From positions 440,443 through 504,442 of the forward strand of contig NW_005179203.1 in the NCBI RefSeq assembly GCF_000350225.1: a DNA stretch of 64,000 nucleotides, in the 5' to 3' direction. This DNA is from Chondrus crispus. Taxonomy: Eukaryota; Rhodophyta; Florideophyceae; Gigartinales; Gigartinaceae. The position numbers and the translations under genes are program-made. Shown one piece after another: positions 57,884-64,000 of this stretch (position 1 is the stretch's first letter; each line of letters starts with the position of its first letter). The notes below the pieces were generated by a model that was not told where the DNA came from, ran no database searches, and was given only the letters and a program-made list of their open reading frames with translations.

Positions 57884-60160
57884 GTGCTTCAAGACATGGT
57901 GTCCGGGTCGGAGAGTTCCCGAGAAACCCGTCCCCGAGACGTTCCTGCACCCGTAGCGGCGTGGATAACTCGGAGCTGCCGTGAGGCGCTCCGAGAAGCC
58001 GAAAGGTTTACGCTCACAACGGTGGCGGAGAAACTCGCAGCGCACTCGTCGGCGATACGAGAGAACCTCAACTCCTTCGTGGAGGAAACTGTCGCCACGC
58101 AGGCGGATGTACAATCCGCGCGCGAGCGCGATTGCCTCTCCGCCCTGGAAGGCGTATTGACAAAGGCCTGGCAAGGAGACATCGAGCCCAGGGTCGAGGA
58201 GGCGATCCTCCTTCTGAAAACGGAGATTGCTACTGTAACGGAGGAAGTCAAGTCCCTCCGTCAGGAAATATCCGTCCTCAAGACGTACCGCCCCGATCCG
58301 GCGCCTGTTACTCAGGACGAATCGGGGGCGCCCACCCCAGCCATTGCTGCTGTGAAGCCTCCGCCCATTGGCGGAGTTACCACAACTCCGCCCCCGGGCG
58401 AAGTGCCAGTCACCTCCCGGAGACGGGAGTTACCTCCGTTGGACGAGAACTTACTCTTGTCCAACGTCACGATCCCGGCGTTACAGGCCGCGGGGATACC
58501 TGTCTCCTCCGTGGGGACCGGTCCCCAACTATTCGCCGACCCGACGGCGTCAATGGTCCCCGCGAGGGCGCTCCCAGGGGACGCCCCCGCCGGTCAGGAC
58601 CCCCGTGAGGGTGAATTACCCTCCCGGAATCCCTCGGGAGGAAACCCCGACTCGGGGGGAAGCTCCGACGGCGATGGCGAGGGACGACGAAAAAAGTCCA
58701 AGCCAAGCCGGAAGAAACGCGACTCTCGACGTCGGAAGGGGGGCAAGAGTGCCTACCCTCCATCCGAGGGACCCTCCTCGTCGTACTCGAGCTCAGCCTC
58801 GTCTTCGCCCTCTGACTCGGAATCGGATTCCGAGTCAGAGTCACTCACGGCCCCGCAGCCGACGTTCGGCCCCAGACAGAAGCACGTCTCCGTCTGGAAG
58901 CCGACGAACCACCGCTTCCGGGGCGTATGTAATTACCGAGCGTATCGCCTCGAGGACACGAGGCAGACCGTGGATGACAAGGTCTACGCCTCGACCCGTA
59001 AGAGGGTACAGTACCTCCTCGTGGTGATGGGAGATTACAAGTGCAGCGGGGTGGACCCAATCAGAGTCATAAGTTTCCTTGCGCGTTGCAAGGAGAACTT
59101 TGATAACGCCAATATGACTGAGGCGATGGCCCTGATGGCTCTCCCCCACCTGTTATCCCCGCCGGCAAAAGAGGCGTATGAGTCCCAGAGAGGGTTACAC
59201 CGCAAATCCCAAGGGATCGCGAACTGGGCGGCAGCCGTAAACTGGTTACTGCGCACTTACGCGACTAACCTCGAAATTGAGCACGCCCTCACTGCGCTGA
59301 GAGAATTATGCCAAAAACCGGGCGAACTGGAAACTGAGTACGCCACTCGGATACTGAATGCCCTCGGGAGATTTGGCGACGTACACTCGCCCTACGAGAG
59401 GACTACCCTGTTCATCGAGGGTCTCACGCCGGCGATCAAGCCGTTAGTTCTGCAAACCCGCGAGGATCGACCGCGATCCTCGTTCGGAGATACGGTGGCT
59501 CACGCGCGCTCCCATGGAGAGGCCCTCCGAGCTCGGCAAGCCTGGAGTCGCCGGGTGGAATTTGGTAGGCCCCGCCCTGGTAAGCAGTTCCTTGCCGCTC
59601 TTGATAGCGTTCCGTCCTCCACGACCGGTCCCGCCGCCAGCTACCAAACGGCGGCGGGTGCCGAGAATTACTTCGCCACGGAAGGGGACAACGCTGGCGG
59701 GATGCCTTCCCTGCCAACGGAGGACTCCTCCTTCAACGATGGAGATTCGCTCTTCTACGGCGACCGGCGCAAGCCGTACCAACCCGCTGCGGAGCGTACG
59801 GGGAGCCCCCACGGGCCCGCCTTCGGGCGGCCCTCCCGGAACATCCAGAAGGACCTACGGGGACCTCCGTCCCCGCAGATCATCTGCTTCGCCTGTTACA
59901 AGGTCGGGGACCATATAGCCCCTGACTGTGACTTAAAGGTGAAGGATGTCTCCCTCGTACCCCATCAGTACGAGAAGCTGAGTACGGCACAAAAAGGCCG
60001 GGTCCCCTCGGACGCGTACCTCCGCGCCGTTGCTCTCCTCAGTTATGAGGCCAACCGGGTAATTAATCCCGCTACCGCGGCCGACCCGCCGCCGCATTTA
60101 GGCACGGGGACGAAGACTGCCCCGACCCCTGACGGCGTTCCACAACCTCCAAAAAACTAG
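57884..60160 (+). CDS. Gypsy E Gag
   Basis: 758-residue frame starting MLQDMVSGSESSRETRPRDV, 92 bp after the LTR. A Met at residue 5 is an equal start candidate. N-terminal helical/coiled region (about 20-140, ending TEEVKSLRQEISVLKTY), Pro-rich linker, a basic Lys/Arg stretch (RRKKSKPSRKKRDSRRRK) next to a Ser/Asp/Glu run, capsid-like core starting VCNYRAYRLEDTRQTVDD, VDPIRVISFLARC, and a CCHC-like knuckle CFACYKVGDHIAPDC. Long for a Gypsy Gag but similar to Gag of A and C. Confidence 0.85.
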   Translation: MLQDMVSGSESSRETRPRDVPAPVAAWITRSCREALREAERFTLTTVAEKLAAHSSAIRENLNSFVEETVATQADVQSARERDCLSALEGVLTKAWQGDIEPRVEEAILLLKTEIATVTEEVKSLRQEISVLKTYRPDPAPVTQDESGAPTPAIAAVKPPPIGGVTTTPPPGEVPVTSRRRELPPLDENLLLSNVTIPALQAAGIPVSSVGTGPQLFADPTASMVPARALPGDAPAGQDPREGELPSRNPSGGNPDSGGSSDGDGEGRRKKSKPSRKKRDSRRRKGGKSAYPPSEGPSSSYSSSASSSPSDSESDSESESLTAPQPTFGPRQKHVSVWKPTNHRFRGVCNYRAYRLEDTRQTVDDKVYASTRKRVQYLLVVMGDYKCSGVDPIRVISFLARCKENFDNANMTEAMALMALPHLLSPPAKEAYESQRGLHRKSQGIANWAAAVNWLLRTYATNLEIEHALTALRELCQKPGELETEYATRILNALGRFGDVHSPYERTTLFIEGLTPAIKPLVLQTREDRPRSSFGDTVAHARSHGEALRARQAWSRRVEFGRPRPGKQFLAALDSVPSSTTGPAASYQTAAGAENYFATEGDNAGGMPSLPTEDSSFNDGDSLFYGDRRKPYQPAAERTGSPHGPAFGRPSRNIQKDLRGPPSPQIICFACYKVGDHIAPDCDLKVKDVSLVPHQYEKLSTAQKGRVPSDAYLRAVALLSYEANRVINPATAADPPPHLGTGTKTAPTPDGVPQPPKN

Positions 60161-60249
60161 GAGAACCTCAGCCCGCAGCAGCTCAGGTAAACCCGGGCTT
60201 CGCCCCGGATCCGTCGCCCAAGCTGGCGGACGAAGACTCACCTCCAAAG

Positions 60250-63200
60250 GTGGAGAAGCGGTTCCGAATTCTCGGCCGCAACCATACTGGTACTAGCCAG
60301 GATAACCCCGATCCCGAAGGACTCGGTACTCTACGCCGACCATGGCGGAGGAACATCCCAGTGCTCGCCCCGGGTGTTCCGACCTCCGAGACAGTAATGA
60401 CACTGTCTCGGAGAAATTACAAGGTCTACGCTGATCTTGGACTAACACCAGCTATATTGCTGAGGCAACTCACCATCCTCGACACGGGAGCAGGATCTAA
60501 TTTTGTCAGGGCTGACACGTTACCCACAAGATGGGAGTCTCTTCTCATCCCGGGCGAAGTCCCGACAATTGCAGACGCAAATGGATGGCCCTTGCGTACC
60601 AGCGGTCAAATACCACTGGTGGTGCGGTTAGGTGACCGCACGGCACCATGAAGTGCACATTCATCGTCTGTGAGCGATTGGCCGCCCCCGTTATTCTGGG
60701 TTGCGAATATAACGACCGATTTGTCGAAGCCATCTACCCCCGACGCAAGCTCGTGGAGTTGGACGACGGTACGAAGGTACCCATCGTTCGGAAACCAGCT
60801 CGTCGTACCGCGGACCACCCTCCGCTCCCCTCAGAGCAGGAGTATTCCCCCACAGCAGAGCGTATTTCCCCCAAGCTTAAGGTCGCCTGGGCAGTGGATG
60901 TCCCCGCCGGTACTCAAACGTGGGTTTACGTCACCAACGGAAGGAGTGGACTCTCGTTCGTAGAGCCGAACCCGCAATTATATGCGAAGCACAGAGTCTC
61001 CATCTCCAACGGAGTGGTTCACCTCTCCCCTTTGCAGGAGTTTCGGGTCTTGGTGGCCAACTTCTCAGCGGCCACCAAGAGATTATCGAAGAACCAAGTA
61101 GTGGGTTTCGTATCCCCCCATCCCCGCGCGATGATCTGCACGGCGATGCCGTTAGACGCAGCTCTTGCTGCGGAATTTCACGAGGGGGGCCCGCCGGTAC
61201 AGAACGACGACTCCCCTCGGCCAACCTTCTCAACCCCGGAGTCGGACTCCCATCTCAAGGATGTCGTCCCCCTCGACCACCTGCCGCCGCACCAGCGTAG
61301 GCAGGTTAGCACCATGCTCACGCCATACGCGGGCATGTAGAACGGGACTCTGGGCGAGGTTCGTGCGACAAACCACCGCATTGAGCTCACCCCCGGCGCT
61401 AGGCCGTTCCGTTGCCAACCGTATCGGGCAGGACCACGCGCCCGAGAGGCGGAACAAGCCTCGGTTGACGAGATGTTGGCTAACGGGGTGATCACCCGGT
61501 CGAAATCCGAATGGGCGTCGCCTGTCGTCCTCATCCCCAAGCGGGATGGAAGCCTCCGTTTTTGTGTCTACTACCGTCGACTAAACGCTCTCACCGTCCG
61601 AGACACGTACCCCATTCCTCGCATGGACGAGTGTCTGGACTCCCTCGGGGAGGCCAAGGTGTTCACCACCTTGGATTGTAACTCCGGCTACTGGCAAATT
61701 CCAGTAGCCAAGGAGGATAGAGCAAAAACCACGTTTACGTGCCATGCTGGGACGTTTCAGTTCAACCGAATGCCCTTCGGCCTGATGAACGCCCCGGCTA
61801 CATTTCAAAGAATGTTGGATATTCTCCTCTCCGGCTACCGATGGAAGAGTTGCTTGATTTACTTGGACGACATAATTATTTTCTCCAAGGATCACGACTC
61901 CCATGTCAAGGATGTGGAGGTTATACTCCAGGCCCTACAACAGGAGGGTTTATCACTTAAGCTCAAAAAGTGTAAGTTTTTCCAAGACTCGGTAGAGTAC
62001 TTGGGACATATCATTCGACCGGGAGAACTGCAAGTTCACCCGAAGAATGTCAAAGCGCTCTCCGAAGCGACCACCCCACAGACCCAAACGGAGCTCCGTT
62101 CGTTTTTGGGAATGTGTAATGTATACCGACGATTTGTCGCCCACTTCGCTAACATAGCGGCGCCTCTGACGGCTATGCTCCGCAAGGGAGAACCAGATCT
62201 CCTTCCCACCTTTGCGGAGGTCCAAACCACGTCCTTCAACACGTTGAAGGAGTGTCTAATATCCCCCCCGGTGTTGAAGCTTCCTCGCTTCGGGTTACCC
62301 TACTCGCTCGATACCGATGCGTCAGACGCTCAACTGGGTTGTACCTTGCTACAAACCCATGAGGATGGGCACCAATACCCGGTTGGGTATTGGTCCCGCA
62401 CGCTATCTACAGCCGAACGCAATTACTCGACGACCGAGAAAGAATGCCTCGCCATCGTATGGGCAATTCAAACGCTGCGGCCCTACCTGGAACGCGAGCG
62501 GTTTACGGTCAACACCGATCACCATTCTCTCAGGTGGCTCATGAACCTCGTCGATGCGAGTGGTCGACGTGCCCGGTGGCGCTTGCGCCTTGCCGAATAT
62601 GGCTTCGACGTTACCTACGTGAAGGGAATCAAGAATTGCCTTGCCGACGCTTTAAGTCGTATACCCTCCGCGGGGGGTACTACCGTCCCGGTGGACGAGG
62701 AGATACCTTGTTACTCAGCTTTGGACCTTGAGGACGATCCTCTGTTCACAGAGGAAAATGATGACGACCCTGAGGTCGACGTGACATCCGGCTGTTATGC
62801 CTTGGAACCCCCGGCATCAAAGGCCGCGCTGACGCACGAAGATTTTTGGCAGGAGCAACTCTCCGATCCCCTGTGTAAGGAGGTGGCTTCCCATCTTGCG
62901 AAGGGGGAGGGTTCCGCCCAACTCCGTTTGTCACGGTTCTTCATCAACACAGAAGGTTTAATCTGTCGGAAAGCCCACCTGGATGGTGTCGAACAAATTG
63001 TCGTCCCAACAACCCTCCGTGACAGGGTGTTGTATTTATCGCATTATCCCGCCACCTCAGGTCACCCCGGAGGTCGGCATTTATTCTACACGCTCCGGCA
63101 GCGGTATTACTGGCCAAGTATGTCGGTCGATGCCTATTCCACAGTCCGGATGTGTCCCGACTGCGCCAAGGCCCGCATCAAATTGCGTAAACACAACTCA

Positions 63201-64000
63201 GAATTGAAGACGTTCCCTCCATCAGGCCCCCTGGAGTACATTGCAATTGATATCCTTGGAGAACTACCCCGAACCCCAAGAGGACATCGTTACCTCTTGG
63301 TGATGACGGACCGTTACTCCAAGTTAACCCGAACCGTACCCTTACGGAAAATCACCGCCGAGACAGTAGCTCAGGCGTTCATTTCACACTGGGTCTTCGT
63401 TTACGGAGCCCCAGTGAAGCTCCTCTCCGACAACGAGAGTCAATTCACATCGAGGTTCTTCCTCGCAGTGTGCAAAATCCTCTCTATTGAGAGTGTGTTC
63501 ACAACCGCATATCACCCCCAGACTAATGGGCAGGTGGAAAGATTCAACAGAACGTTGGTCTCAACTCTACGGCACTATCTGGCCGATAACCAACGTGACT
63601 GGGGCCAGTACACGGATGCCCTCACCTATGGCTACAACTGCACGGTCAACCGCATGATCGGCATGAGGCCATTTGAGCTGGTGTTATCCCGGACGCCGAG
63701 TCCGTTGTCCCTACAGCAAACTCCGCTGTTGGCACCCTCCGCCTCACGGGCGCATTTCAAGTTCCGCTTCCTCGCGTGGTTGCGCGGCCTCATGGCCACG
63801 GCTGACAAGAACCTACGCGCCGGACAGGAACGTTACAAGGATGACTTTGATAAGCGGATTCGACTCCCTACGCTGGAATATCAAGTAGGGGACCAAGTCC
63901 TCGTTAACCGAGAAGCGGCATTACGCTCAGAGGAGCGAACCGACAAGGATCGGGTGAACAACAAACTCGCACCGCGCACTGAGGGACCGCTCCCCGTGTT
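60250..64000 (+). pseudogene. Gypsy E Pol region (protease, RT, RNase H, integrase), broken
   Basis: Pol fossil in plus orientation, cut by the window end. Recognisable parts: protease region about 60400-60790 (ILDTGAGSNFV, FIVCERLAAPVILGCEYNDR), shared pre-RT block about 60880-61120 (VLVANFSAATKRLSKNQVVG), RT about 61350-62130 (EWASPVVLIPKRDGSLRF, FTTLDCNSGYWQIPVAK, LIYLDDIIIFSK), RNase H about 62300-62680 (TEKECLAIVWAIQTLRPYL, NTDHHSLRWLMNL), integrase from about 62930 (YPATSGHPGGRHLFYTL, IAIDILGEL, TAYHPQTNGQVERFNRTL). Several breaks. It differs clearly from B and C in sequence. Confidence 0.85.

Larger units (their letters stand above)
26171..64000 (+). mobile_element. Gypsy D: C-related LTR element, opened by B and E; right end outside
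   Basis: Plus-strand Gypsy fossil of the same superfamily branch as C. Visible parts: 5' LTR (26171-26801), the start of the primer-binding site (26802-26811), then after element B the rest of that site and a Gag beginning at 56074 that is about 93% identical to C's Gag at its start. It is interrupted again by element E from 57072. B interrupts the primer-binding site itself: the flanks are ATCCC (26807-26811) and CTCCC (55999-56003), a 5-bp duplication with one change. Confidence 0.85.
57072..64000 (+). mobile_element. Gypsy E: plus-strand LTR element, right end outside window
   Basis: Ty3/Gypsy fossil inserted in the Gag of element D. Parts: 5' LTR, primer-binding site shared with B, C and D, an intact gag (57884-60160) and a pol region from about 60250 to the window end with protease, RT, RNase H and integrase. 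The pol has several breaks. The 3' LTR and any antisense ORF lie beyond the window. Confidence 0.9.

Noticed and set aside
1-64000. tRNA and rRNA genes
   Set aside because: I scanned for T-arm (GGTTCGAATCC-like) and conserved rRNA stretches and saw none. A tRNAscan/Infernal run would be decisive.

Overview
This is eukaryotic, repeat-dominated DNA. Most of the window is LTR retrotransposons of the Ty3/Gypsy chromodomain type, with one Ty1/Copia element and several DNA transposons (Harbinger, pogo/Tigger, MITEs). No bacterial operons, tRNA or rRNA genes were recognised. The few likely host genes are intronless as far as they can be seen. Small intronless genes in a sea of large nested LTR elements would fit a seaweed-type red alga (Chondrus-like). 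That is only a guess; an oomycete or another alga is possible.

Layout. (1) 1-10,287: a broken RidA-like gene at the left edge, then a decayed Harbinger transposon split by Gypsy element A (LTRs 2019-2686 and 8212-8879, target duplication GTGGC). (2) 10,288-14,279: a head-to-head inverted duplication of a small secreted nine-cysteine protein gene. One arm carries an 862-bp pogo fragment and the other arm keeps the empty TA site. (3) 14,280-22,815: a candidate solo LTR, palindromic repeats, one good host gene for a secreted/membrane DUF2207-like protein with a poly-glycine tail (17282-18262), a 2.3-kb pogo transposon (18835-21126), a 381-bp MITE and several foldbacks. (4) 22,816-64,000: a stack of nested retroelements. 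Copia (minus strand) is interrupted by Gypsy D (plus, starts 26171). D is interrupted by Gypsy B (minus, 26812-55998) in its primer-binding site and by Gypsy E (plus, 57072 to beyond the end) in its gag. B is interrupted by Gypsy C (minus, 39232-52598) and by a solo LTR (37038-38069). LTR-pair differences counted by eye (C about 0.5%, A about 0.9%, B about 1.5%) agree with this order.

The most interesting signal is that Gypsy B and Gypsy C, two clearly different families, each carry a long antisense ORF in the same place: between the integrase/chromodomain end and the 3' LTR, reading inward from that LTR (27885-29672 and 40076-42283). Neither is a protein I recognise. They share two short motif blocks in the same order, which suggests an old accessory gene. 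Other points are the nine-cysteine secreted peptide pair, a primer-binding site shared by four Gypsy elements but not A, G-box (CACGTG) clusters in four LTR types, and an apparent several-fold excess of the 7-mer TACAGTA/TACTGTA across the window.
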